Assembly: GCA_903866355.1 (NCBI GenBank)
Contig: CAIPNE010000213.1
Coordinates: forward strand, 1-10,910
Origin: an uncultured Gammaproteobacteria bacterium
Lineage (GTDB): Bacteria; Pseudomonadota; Gammaproteobacteria; Ga0077536
Direction of reading: 5' to 3'
DNA length: 10,910 bases
This document shows positions 1-5,742 of this stretch, piece by piece. Numbering within the stretch: the stretch's first letter is position 1; each line of letters opens with the position of its first letter. The translations under genes and the position numbers were made by a program. Below the pieces are notes generated by a model. The model saw only the letters and a list, made by a program, of their open reading frames with translations, was not told the DNA's origin and ran no database searches.

Positions 1-307
1 CCAACAAGCGCGCATAGCTTATTTTTGACGCATCGTAGGTCACCTGCACCGCCTCAGCGTGGCCGGTCGCGCCGTTGGAAACGGCGGCATAGCTGGGATT
101 TTTTTGCGTGCCGCCCGTATATCCAGAAACCACCGCCAGCACGCCGACCTCTTTTTCATAGGGCGGTTCCATGCACCAGAAACACCCACCGGCAAAAGTC
201 GCCTGTGCCAAGGTTGGGGACGGCACAGTGGGTGCGCCGCCAGCGGGTTGGGCGGCTACCCCGCACAGAGTCCAGAGCGCCAAGAACATAACGGTGAGGG
301 CTCGCAT
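1..307 (-). CDS. msrA: Peptide-methionine (S)-S-oxide reductase MsrA, exported form, 3' end cut by window edge
   Basis: This gene reduces the S-epimer of methionine sulfoxide in proteins. About 102 codons are visible, starting at the ATG at 305–307 and running off the left edge. Residues 1–19 look like a Sec signal peptide: Arg2, a hydrophobic stretch, then VAA before Gln20, a plausible signal peptidase I site. There is no good lipobox before Cys15. The MsrA core follows with the hallmark GCFWCMEPPYEK (residues 41–52; catalytic Cys42), then VVSGYTGG and a GHAEAVQVTYD segment typical of the family. The signal peptide implies a periplasmic enzyme repairing envelope proteins. A Shine-Dalgarno GGGAG lies 8 nt before the ATG (minus strand, 316–320). 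It sits 58 bp downstream of the methyltransferase gene on the same strand, so it may be co-transcribed or use its own promoter. The family call is firm; whether an MsrB domain follows cannot be seen. Confidence 0.93.
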   Translation of the reverse strand, partial: MRALTVMFLALWTLCGVAAQPAGGAPTVPSPTLAQATFAGGCFWCMEPPYEKEVGVLAVVSGYTGGTQKNPSYAAVSNGATGHAEAVQVTYDASKISYARLL

Positions 308-344
308 AAAAAGTACTCCCACATTTTTTTGAGTCGATCTTAGC

Positions 345-358
345 GCTCGGATCCGAGC
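345..358. promoter_or_regulatory. 14-bp perfect palindrome between the methyltransferase gene and msrA
   Basis: GCTCGGATCCGAGC is its own reverse complement and lies in the 58-bp gap before msrA. It has no T-run after it on either strand in the sense needed for an intrinsic terminator. On the minus strand a TAAGAT box (337–342) follows it, so the palindrome could sit in the spacer of an msrA promoter and act as an operator. The matching -35 (GCCAAT) is poor. The role is inferred; only the symmetry is seen. Confidence 0.35.
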
Positions 359-365
359 CATTGGC

Positions 366-1538
366 TTACAAGCGATGACGTTCATCGCGCAGCGAAAACC
401 CCGTCAACTCAGGCTCTACGCCGATCCCCAACGCCAACACCTTACAGGTCGTCCCCATTTCAGTGGGCAGCAACAACTGTTTGGCCTGCGCGGCGAGTTT
501 GACCGCCGCCGTGGGGTCGCGGGCCATGGCTTCGGCGAGTAAGCGCTCGATCCCATTGGCCAGCAAAAAGCTCGCCTGCGTGGCGTAGCCCGCGAGGTGG
601 AATCCCGCCTCAAGCGCTGATTCCGCCGCCGCCGTAAAATCTACCGACGCGGTTAAATCTTGCAGACCCGGCAACCATAACGGGTCGTCATGTAAACGGT
701 GACGCCAATAACAGCGCAGCGTGCCGACCTCGCGTACCGGGTGATAAATCTCGGCGCGCGGGCCGCCATAATCAAACAACAGCGCCACCCCACGCCGCAG
801 AAAACGCGCAAGGTCAGCAATCCACAAAGGCTGGCGCAAATTAATTTCGCCGCAGTGACCCGCCGGCAAAGCCTGTTCGGCCAGCGTAACGGCCAGTTGT
901 GCCGCCAGTTGTGCGGGTGCCGGACGCTCGCGCCACGCCAGTTGCCCGGCCTCACCCACGCCTATCCCGCGCTCCAGATAACCGCGCTCGCCGACCCGAA
1001 AGACCGTGGTGGGCAAGGCATCCAGAATTTCATTGGCCAGCACAATGCCGTCTACCGGCTCCGCCGGCGGACCACGTAACCAGTCGATTTGCACGGTGCT
1101 GGCGCAAGGCAGTTGGGCCAGCAACGCGCGTTGGCGGGCGCGCACTTCGGGGCTTAACTCCACGATGAGGTAGCGTGCCGGCAGCGCACCGCAACGGGCC
1201 AGTTCCTCCAACACGCTGGCGGCGAGTCGGCCACTGCCACCGCCAAATTCCACAATGGTGCGGCCATAAACCTGCGCGGCGACACACTGCGCCGCCACCG
1301 CACGTCCAAACAACGGTGAAATTTCTGGCGCGGTGAGGAAATCGCCTGCTGCGCCGAACTTGTGTGCCCCGCCGACGTAATAGCCGTAGGGCGGCTCAAA
1401 CAAAGCCATTTCCATAAAACGCTCAAAGGGCATAAAGCCGCCTAGCGCACTGACTTCCCTGGCAATCTGCGCGCATAACGCCGCACTGGCAGCTATCTCA
1501 TCCTGAGTTGGATCGGGTAATCTCCTTGGCACTTCCAC
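366..1538 (-). CDS. SAM-dependent methyltransferase, MidA/NDUFAF7 family
   Basis: This 390-aa protein belongs to the family (DUF185/COG1565) that includes mitochondrial NDUFAF7, an arginine methyltransferase for a complex I subunit. The substrate of bacterial members is not established, so no specific target is claimed. Family blocks appear in order: GDFLTAPEISPLFGR (65–79), the SAM-binding glycine loop VEFGGGSGRLA (96–106), LANEILDALP (167–176), LFDYGGPRAEIYHP (254–267), GTLRCYWRH (272–280), DLTASVDF (294–301) and PTEMGTTCKVLALG (358–371). The start is GTG at 1536–1538, preceded by GAGGA with 6 nt between it and the GTG. The nearby ATG at 1549–1551 is out of frame. The gene diverges from the pteridine reductase gene with about 55 bp between starts. 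No signal peptide or membrane segment is visible, so it should be cytoplasmic. Confidence 0.9.
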   Translation of the reverse strand: MEVPRRLPDPTQDEIAASAALCAQIAREVSALGGFMPFERFMEMALFEPPYGYYVGGAHKFGAAGDFLTAPEISPLFGRAVAAQCVAAQVYGRTIVEFGGGSGRLAASVLEELARCGALPARYLIVELSPEVRARQRALLAQLPCASTVQIDWLRGPPAEPVDGIVLANEILDALPTTVFRVGERGYLERGIGVGEAGQLAWRERPAPAQLAAQLAVTLAEQALPAGHCGEINLRQPLWIADLARFLRRGVALLFDYGGPRAEIYHPVREVGTLRCYWRHRLHDDPLWLPGLQDLTASVDFTAAAESALEAGFHLAGYATQASFLLANGIERLLAEAMARDPTAAVKLAAQAKQLLLPTEMGTTCKVLALGIGVEPELTGFSLRDERHRL

Positions 1539-1552
1539 TCGCTATCCTCATG

Positions 1553-1568
1553 TTCCGACTGATCGGAA
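1553..1568. promoter_or_regulatory. Inverted repeat, candidate shared operator in divergent promoter region
   Basis: TTCCGA-CTGA-TCGGAA is a perfect 6+6 inverted repeat with a 4-nt centre, lying between the divergent starts of the methyltransferase (1538) and the pteridine reductase (1589/1595). Rightward, TTAAAT (1576–1581) resembles a -10 box, and the hexamer 17 bp upstream of it (1553–1558, TTCCGA) is the left arm of the repeat. The arm would thus occupy the -35 position. A regulator bound here could control both genes. That is inference from position and symmetry. Confidence 0.4.
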
Positions 1569-1594
1569 GGTGGCGTTAAATCGTAGTTGTGAGT

Positions 1595-2320
1595 ATGCAT
1601 AAAGTCATTCTCGTCACTGGGGCCGCGCAACGACTAGGCGCGCAAATTGCCCGAACCCTGCACGCGGCAGGTTATTGCGTGGTGATTCACCACCATCACT
1701 CGCAGCACGCCGCGCAGGCGTTGGTGAAACAACTCAACCAACAACGCGCCAACACGGCGCTCGCGCTACGCGCCGACTTGGGCGATGCGTCGGCCATTGC
1801 CCCGCTGATAGCTGCCGCCGCAGCGCACTGGGGGCGCTTGGACGGCTTGGTTAACAACGCCGCGGTCTTTCGCGCCACCCCTGTCGCGCAGGCGAGCGCG
1901 GCAGATTGGGCCGATATCTTCGACATCAACCTGCGAGCACCCTTCTTGTTGAGTCAGGCAGCACTGCCTTGGTTGGACCAAGCGGGTGGCACCATCGTCA
2001 ACCTCACAGACATCTACGCTGAGCGCTCTAAAGCGGGTTTCCCGCTCTACTGCGCGGCCAAGGCGGGGTTGGCTGGCCTTACCCGCGCGTTGGCCCAAGA
2101 ATTGGCACCGACAATCCGCGTCAATGCGGTCGCGCCGGGCGCTATTTTGTGGCCAGAGGAAGGTGATTTGACGGAGCAAAATCGCTTGCTTACCCGTACC
2201 CCACTGGGTCGCCGCGGCGAACCACAAGACATCGCCGAGGCGGTGCTCTACCTCATTGGCGCCGCCTTCGTGACCGGGCAAACCATTGCCGTAGACGGTG
2301 GACGGAGCGTCAAGGGTTAA
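1595..2320 (+). CDS. folM: FolM/PTR1-type pteridine reductase (short-chain dehydrogenase)
   Basis: This is an NADPH-dependent SDR acting on pterins; E. coli FolM reduces dihydromonapterin, and PTR1 relatives reduce biopterin and folates. Residue numbers here count from the alternative GTG at 1589. The N-terminal TGAAQRLG (10–17) is the TGx3RxG motif that separates PTR1/FolM enzymes from ordinary TGxxxGxG SDRs. NNAAVF is at 89–94. In the active site Asp141 (LTDIYAERS) stands where most SDRs have Ser, with Tyr154 and Lys158 in YCAAK, as in PTR1. RVNAVAPGAILWPE (177–190) and the terminal VDGG are also typical. I prefer ATG 1595 (241 aa, MHKVILVTGAAQ). Neither start has a clear Shine-Dalgarno, and the likely -10 is so close that the mRNA may be nearly leaderless. 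folB and a folK-like gene lie next door on the other strand, which fits a pterin role. Exact substrate unknown. Confidence 0.9.
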   Translation: MHKVILVTGAAQRLGAQIARTLHAAGYCVVIHHHHSQHAAQALVKQLNQQRANTALALRADLGDASAIAPLIAAAAAHWGRLDGLVNNAAVFRATPVAQASAADWADIFDINLRAPFLLSQAALPWLDQAGGTIVNLTDIYAERSKAGFPLYCAAKAGLAGLTRALAQELAPTIRVNAVAPGAILWPEEGDLTEQNRLLTRTPLGRRGEPQDIAEAVLYLIGAAFVTGQTIAVDGGRSVKG

Positions 2321-2782
2321 CTACCGCGACGGTTGGGCCGCCTTCGCGAAATCTGGCATTGGCGTGCCCAAAAACCAGCTTTTTTGGGTGGTGTCATACC
2401 ACCAGAGTTGCTCGTCCCGCACGCTGGACACAATGCGGGTGTCCTTCCGGTAAAAATCGATGCGCGCGAGGATGCGCGCTTCGTTGGCGGTGTCGCCCAG
2501 TCGGACCTCACCCATGTCGTAGCCGGTGACGGTCCAAGGCGCGAAAGTGGCTAAGTCGGGCGCGGGCAGTTCGTCGTTGCGTGCTTTGAAGTACCGGCTG
2601 GCTTCCTCAAAATAGCCCCAGCGGATCAGTTTTCGGTAGTTCTCAGTGGCCTTGGTTAAGGCCATATTGCGTTGGTCATCCGCCCGGTTTTTGGCCGAAG
2701 CGCAGCCCCCAACATTGAGCAGCACGGCCAACACCAAGCACACGCCAACCAGACCCGTCGAGTGCGCGCGGGTAAGGGTCAT
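2321..2782 (-). CDS. Small outer-membrane-type lipoprotein of unknown function
   Basis: This 153-aa protein has a signal segment with an Arg near the N-terminus, a hydrophobic stretch LVGVCLVLAVLLNV (11–24) and a lipobox-like VGGC with Cys27 as the lipidation site. There is no Asp after the Cys, so outer-membrane sorting is expected. The mature part is soluble and mixed alpha/beta in character, with a helical ENYRKLIRWGYFEEASRYF stretch (47–65), then a region of likely beta strands ending in LWWYDTTQKSWFLG. The pattern is reminiscent of small NTF2-like folds, but I do not recognise the family. Its ATG overlaps the folK-like stop as ATGA, with AGAGG 6 nt upstream, so it is translationally coupled as third gene of a folB–folK–lipoprotein operon. 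Its stop abuts the FolM-type gene's stop with no base between. Why a lipoprotein sits in a folate operon is unclear. Confidence 0.8.
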   Translation of the reverse strand: MTLTRAHSTGLVGVCLVLAVLLNVGGCASAKNRADDQRNMALTKATENYRKLIRWGYFEEASRYFKARNDELPAPDLATFAPWTVTGYDMGEVRLGDTANEARILARIDFYRKDTRIVSSVRDEQLWWYDTTQKSWFLGTPMPDFAKAAQPSR

Positions 2783-3309
2783 ATCAAGCCTCTTGGGTTG
2801 GGTTGCAGGGTCTCGAAAATTGCCTGTTCGGTGGCCGCGTCGACCCGCACCAAAGGGGCTTTATGCAGGCTCATGAGCGCCCACAGTTCAGCGTAGGTTT
2901 GGCGTAGCACCGGATGCCACTCGTTGCCGGCGATTTCCGCGAGTGGACCCAACACAAAGTCATACGCCTCAATGTCGGCGCGCGGCAGGGGTGGCGTGCT
3001 GCTGATCTGATCGCCGTAAGTCAGTAAATCGACATCCAGCGTGCGATCGGCAAACCGCGCTTCGCCGCGGTGGCGGCCGTGCCGGGCTTCAATCTGGCGC
3101 AGTTCATCCAGCACCACCCTCGGTGGCACCGAGGTGTTACAACCGACCACGAAATTTAGAAAATCGTGACCGGCAAAACCCACCGCCGGCGTGCAATAAA
3201 TGGCCGAGCAGCGGAGCGGCCCGTAAGCGCTACGCAGAGCGATGAGTGCGGCGTGCAGGTTCTCGCGGGGGTTCACATTGCTGCCGAGACTGAGATAGAT
3301 TTGGGTCAT
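2779..3309 (-). CDS. folK: HPPK-like protein (hydroxymethyldihydropterin pyrophosphokinase family), divergent active site
   Basis: HPPK moves pyrophosphate from ATP to 6-hydroxymethyl-dihydropterin, the step after FolB in folate synthesis. This 176-aa protein begins IYLSLGSNVNPRENL (4–18) and has PAVGFAGHDFLNFVV (41–55), IEARHGRHRGEARF (73–86) and DRTLDVDLL (88–96). Against E. coli HPPK as I recall it, Arg79, Arg81 and Arg89 match R82, R84 and R92. Asp92 and Asp94 match the Mg-binding D95/D97, and Asn52 is kept. The PHYDMKNRGFML segment reads PRADIEAYDFVL here, so His115 becomes Arg110 and Arg121 becomes Tyr116; Trp89 becomes Phe86. It may be a sub-family with altered kinetics or a paralogue of a standard FolK elsewhere. 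It starts at ATG 3309, overlapping the folB stop as ATGA, and ends in another ATGA overlap with the lipoprotein gene. Family membership is sure; activity is less so. Confidence 0.88.
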   Translation of the reverse strand: MTQIYLSLGSNVNPRENLHAALIALRSAYGPLRCSAIYCTPAVGFAGHDFLNFVVGCNTSVPPRVVLDELRQIEARHGRHRGEARFADRTLDVDLLTYGDQISSTPPLPRADIEAYDFVLGPLAEIAGNEWHPVLRQTYAELWALMSLHKAPLVRVDAATEQAIFETLQPNPRGLI

Positions 3310-3665
3310 GCGGTAGGGCGCGTCCGCTCAATCAGAATGCCCACGTCGCGCACTTGGCGCAGCGCAGATTTCTTGTTGATCCGTAGCCGTATCCAGCTCA
3401 CGGCGAACTCGGCAAACAACGTGCTGGTGATGTTTTCTGCCAGCGCTTCCACCAATAAAAACCCGCCGTTTTCCACCAAGTACGCCACGCGTTTGGACAC
3501 CGCTTTGTAGTCCAGCGTGTCGTGGATGGAATCGCTACGCGCAGCCGGCGTGATGTCGGTGCCAAGGTCTAGATCGAGCACCAAAGTTTGCTTGAACTGG
3601 CGTTCCCAGTCCCAAATGCCGATCACGGTATCGACGCGCAATCCGTGTAGGAAAACAATATCCAT
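3306..3665 (-). CDS. folB: Dihydroneopterin aldolase
   Basis: FolB cleaves 7,8-dihydroneopterin to 6-hydroxymethyl-dihydropterin and glycolaldehyde in folate synthesis. From ATG 3665 the protein is 119 aa, the usual length. It opens with MDIVFLHGLRVDTVIGIWDWE, containing the conserved Glu21. LDYKAVSKRV carries Tyr53 of the substrate pocket, LVEALAENI carries Glu74, and RINKKSALRQVRDVGILIER carries the catalytic Lys98. A longer reading to a TTG at 3689 would add eight residues (MRRPREPA) unlike the family. ATG 3665 has AGGGA 8 nt upstream, so it is chosen. It heads the minus-strand folB–folK–lipoprotein operon and diverges from plsY. A TATACT box on the minus strand (3711–3716) could be its -10, giving a leader of about 40 nt. 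No unusual residues are seen. Confidence 0.95.
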   Translation of the reverse strand: MDIVFLHGLRVDTVIGIWDWERQFKQTLVLDLDLGTDITPAARSDSIHDTLDYKAVSKRVAYLVENGGFLLVEALAENITSTLFAEFAVSWIRLRINKKSALRQVRDVGILIERTRPTA

Positions 3666-3689
3666 CGCCGGTTCCCTAGGTCGCCGCAA

Positions 3690-3718
3690 TTGGCTTGTGT
3701 AGTGTTCGGAAGTATAAC
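3690..3718 (+). promoter_or_regulatory. Sigma-70 promoter for plsY
   Basis: TTGGCT (3690–3695, 4 of 6 consensus) and TATAAC (3713–3718, 5 of 6) are separated by exactly 17 bp in the folB–plsY divergent gap. Transcription would start near 3725. This places the first in-frame ATG (3724) at or before the mRNA end and favours ATG 3766 as the plsY start. Confidence 0.55.
3711..3716 (-). promoter_or_regulatory. Possible folB operon -10 box overlapping the plsY -10
   Basis: Read on the minus strand the sequence is TATACT (5 of 6 consensus), sharing four base pairs with the plsY -10. No good -35 lies 16–18 bp upstream (GGCCTA and neighbours), so the box alone is weak evidence. Its distance to the folB ATG, about 45 bp, is suitable. 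Confidence 0.3.
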
Positions 3719-3765
3719 GATGAATGCCGACAGTAGGCCGGCCATTATCAATTTTGCGAGTCCAA

Positions 3766-4362
3766 ATGCTTTTATCCTTAGGCCTAGTGTTGGCAAGTTA
3801 TCTGGTGGGGTCGCTGTCATCGGCGGTCCTGATCTGCCGTGTCATCGGCGCGCCAGACCCACGCGAATCGGGCTCAGGCAACCCCGGCGCCACCAATGTA
3901 CTGCGCAGTGCGGGGAAGGCCGCGGCGGCGGCCACGCTGCTGGGCGATATCGCCAACGGCGTGGTGCCGGTGCTCTTGGCCAAACACTTTGATCTCGTGC
4001 CGTGGGTGGTGGGCGGCTGCGCTTGCGCCGCGTTTTTGGGGCATTTGTTTCCCGTATTTTTCGGGTTTCGTGGTGGTAAGGGCGTGGCCACTTTTACCGG
4101 CGTACTGTTCGCCCTTGCCCCACTCATGGGGGCGGCCTTCTGCGCAATATGGCTGACCACCGCGGCGATTTTTCGCTACTCCTCGCTGGCCGCACTGCTG
4201 GCCACGGCGGCCGCACCCTTGGTCGGCCTCGCGCTAGGACTACCGGGCGCCATCACTGGGGCGCTGGTGATCATGGCGAGCGCCATTTTTTGGCGTCATC
4301 GGGCAAATATCAGCCGTCTAATAGCCGGCACTGAAAGCCGCATAGGCAAGCCCAAAGTCTGA
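3766..4362 (+). CDS. plsY: Acyl-phosphate:glycerol-3-phosphate acyltransferase PlsY
   Basis: PlsY is an inner-membrane enzyme that moves an acyl group from acyl-phosphate to sn-glycerol-3-phosphate, giving lysophosphatidic acid for phospholipid synthesis. From ATG 3766 it is 198 aa (family about 195–210). It begins with the membrane segment LLSLGLVLASYLVGSLSSAVL (2–22). Motif 1 is RESGSGNPGATNVLRSAGK (33–51), motif 2 is GHLFPVFFGFRGGKGVAT (92–109), and motif 3 is HRANISRLIAGTE (178–190). Several further hydrophobic helices lie between. An upstream in-frame ATG at 3724 would add 14 residues, but it lies at the predicted transcription start, so I prefer 3766; a weak GCGAG lies 5 nt ahead of it. 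After motif 1 the usual DxxKG reads DIANG, with Asn64 for the Lys. The gene converges on tsaD with 3 bp between stops. Function is confident; the start is uncertain. Confidence 0.93.
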   Translation: MLLSLGLVLASYLVGSLSSAVLICRVIGAPDPRESGSGNPGATNVLRSAGKAAAAATLLGDIANGVVPVLLAKHFDLVPWVVGGCACAAFLGHLFPVFFGFRGGKGVATFTGVLFALAPLMGAAFCAIWLTTAAIFRYSSLAALLATAAAPLVGLALGLPGAITGALVIMASAIFWRHRANISRLIAGTESRIGKPKV

Positions 4363-4365
4363 GGC

Positions 4366-5379
4366 TCACGCAGGCGCCACTAATTCCTCTAACGACCAGC
4401 GCGGCCTCACCGCAAACGCACTGTCGTCGCGCGCGCCGGCCGCCAGACGCAAGCAGCCCGCGTAGGCCACCATCGCGCCATTATCGGTACAGAACTCTAG
4501 CGCCGGGTAACACACCCGCACGGCTAGCGCTTGGCCCAGCGTGTCCAAACCGGCGCGCAGCGCACGATTGGCGCTCACCCCCCCCGCCACGACTAGCGTG
4601 GCTCGTCCGGTTTGTTTTAACGCACGCCGGCATTTAATGACGAACGTATCGACCACGGCGTCCGAGAACGCCCGCGCGATATCGGCCCCAGCACCCGGAT
4701 CATCGGCGTGTGCGCGCACGGTGTTTGCGGCATAGGTTTTGAGACCACTGAAGCTGAAATCGAGGCCCGGACGGTCGGTCATGGGTCGCGGAAAACGGAA
4801 ACGTCCCGGATCACCGCGCCGCGCCAGCACTTCCACGGCCGGCCCCCCGGGATAGTTTAGGCCCAGCAGCTTGGCGGTCTTGTCGAAAGCCTCGCCAGCC
4901 GCGTCGTCCAGCGATTCGCCGAGCACGCGATATCGCCCTAGCCCCTCCACATCCACCAAGAGCGTGTGTCCACCAGACACTAGCAACGCCAAAAACGGAA
5001 AAGCCGGGGGATTAGGCTCAAGTTGTGGGGCCAACAAATGGGCTTCCATATGGTGGACGCCGATGGCGGGCAACCCCAAGCCCACCGCCAGTCCCTGCGC
5101 AACCCCCGCCCCCACCAACAACGCGCCAATAAGCCCTGGGCCTGCGGTGTAGGCAATGCCCGAGAGTTCCGGCAGCGTCACCCCGGCCGCTCGCAGCACC
5201 GCCCGGGTGAGCGGCACAACGCGACGCACGTGGTCGCGCGAGGCCAACTCCGGCACCACGCCGCCATACACACGGTGCATGTCGACCTGACTAAATAGCT
5301 CGTGGGCCAGCAGTCCGCGCTCTAAATCGTAGAGCGCAACCCCCGTTTCGTCACAAGAGGTTTCGATGCCGAGCACCAT
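4366..5379 (-). CDS. tsaD: tRNA N6-threonylcarbamoyladenosine transferase subunit TsaD
   Basis: TsaD works with TsaB and TsaE to move the threonylcarbamoyl group from TsaC's product onto A37 of ANN-decoding tRNAs. From ATG 5379 the protein is 337 aa, the same length as E. coli TsaD as I recall it. Family signatures are VLGIETSCDETGVALYD (2–18), HHMEAHLLAPQLE (109–121) with metal ligands His110 and His114, LLVSGGHTLLV (132–142), GLNYPGGPAVE (173–183), DFSFSGLKT (207–215), VVAGGVSANRALR (263–275) and FCTDNGAMVAYAG (296–308) with Asp299 as the third metal ligand. An in-frame ATG at 5412 would add MSIGKPNSSSF, which does not look conserved. Neither start has a convincing Shine-Dalgarno. The gene diverges from rpsU, a classical arrangement. 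The CAU tRNA at 10140 has A37 and would be a substrate. Confidence 0.95.
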   Translation of the reverse strand: MVLGIETSCDETGVALYDLERGLLAHELFSQVDMHRVYGGVVPELASRDHVRRVVPLTRAVLRAAGVTLPELSGIAYTAGPGLIGALLVGAGVAQGLAVGLGLPAIGVHHMEAHLLAPQLEPNPPAFPFLALLVSGGHTLLVDVEGLGRYRVLGESLDDAAGEAFDKTAKLLGLNYPGGPAVEVLARRGDPGRFRFPRPMTDRPGLDFSFSGLKTYAANTVRAHADDPGAGADIARAFSDAVVDTFVIKCRRALKQTGRATLVVAGGVSANRALRAGLDTLGQALAVRVCYPALEFCTDNGAMVAYAGCLRLAAGARDDSAFAVRPRWSLEELVAPA

Positions 5380-5484
5380 GAAAGAAGATGAATTTGGTTT
5401 GCCGATAGACATTCGTGGCTGTGCTCGTTAAAGTTTCGGGTCTGGATCAATAGCCTAAAGCCCAACCTGCGAGAAGACGTCTCC

Positions 5485-5700
5485 ATGCCTTCAGTCCGAG
5501 TCCGCGAAAACGAACCCTTCGATGTGGCCATGCGCCGCTTTAAACGCTCCTGTGAGAAAGCCGGCGTTCTCGCCGAAGTTCACAAGCGTGAGTTCTACGA
5601 GAAGCCCACGCAAGAGCGCAAGCGTAAAGCTGCAGCAGCCGTAAAGCGATGGCAGAAAAAGGCCTCCCGCCAACTGGCGCGGCGCGTCCGCAACTACTAG
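5485..5700 (+). CDS. rpsU: 30S ribosomal protein S21
   Basis: S21 is a small basic protein of the 30S subunit near the anti-Shine-Dalgarno region, needed for efficient initiation. The 71-aa product, rich in Lys and Arg, starts MPSVRVRENEPFDVAMRRFK and ends with ARRVRNY; this is the standard gammaproteobacterial form and length. It heads the macromolecular-synthesis block and diverges from tsaD. The upstream AGACGTCT palindrome (5473–5480), next to the purine-rich GAGAAG that would serve as Shine-Dalgarno, could fold over that site. No convincing promoter was found in the short divergent gap; TTAAAG/TAGCCT with 17-bp spacing is only a 3-of-6 match in each box. Confidence 0.98.
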   Translation: MPSVRVRENEPFDVAMRRFKRSCEKAGVLAEVHKREFYEKPTQERKRKAAAAVKRWQKKASRQLARRVRNY

Positions 5701-5711
5701 CCGGCGCTAAC

Positions 5712-5728
5712 GACGGACCCGCTCCGTC
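5712..5728 (+). promoter_or_regulatory. Hairpin between rpsU and yqeY
   Basis: GACGGA-CCCGC-TCCGTC forms a perfect 6-bp stem with a 5-nt loop, 11 nt after the rpsU stop and 14 nt before the yqeY ATG. No T-run follows, so it is not a standard intrinsic terminator. In E. coli a terminator/attenuator lies just after rpsU and lowers dnaG expression. This hairpin is in the same place and may act similarly, or as a processing site. Confidence 0.4.
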
Positions 5729-5742
5729 AATGCATCACGCAC

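Noticed and set aside
25..343. Plus-strand ORFs at the left edge (88 and 94 codons)
   Set aside because: They are antisense to msrA, whose GCFWC motif and signal peptide are plain on the minus strand.
1766..2281. 171-codon minus-strand ORF opposite the pteridine reductase gene
   Set aside because: The plus strand carries all SDR motifs; the antisense frame has no recognisable family.
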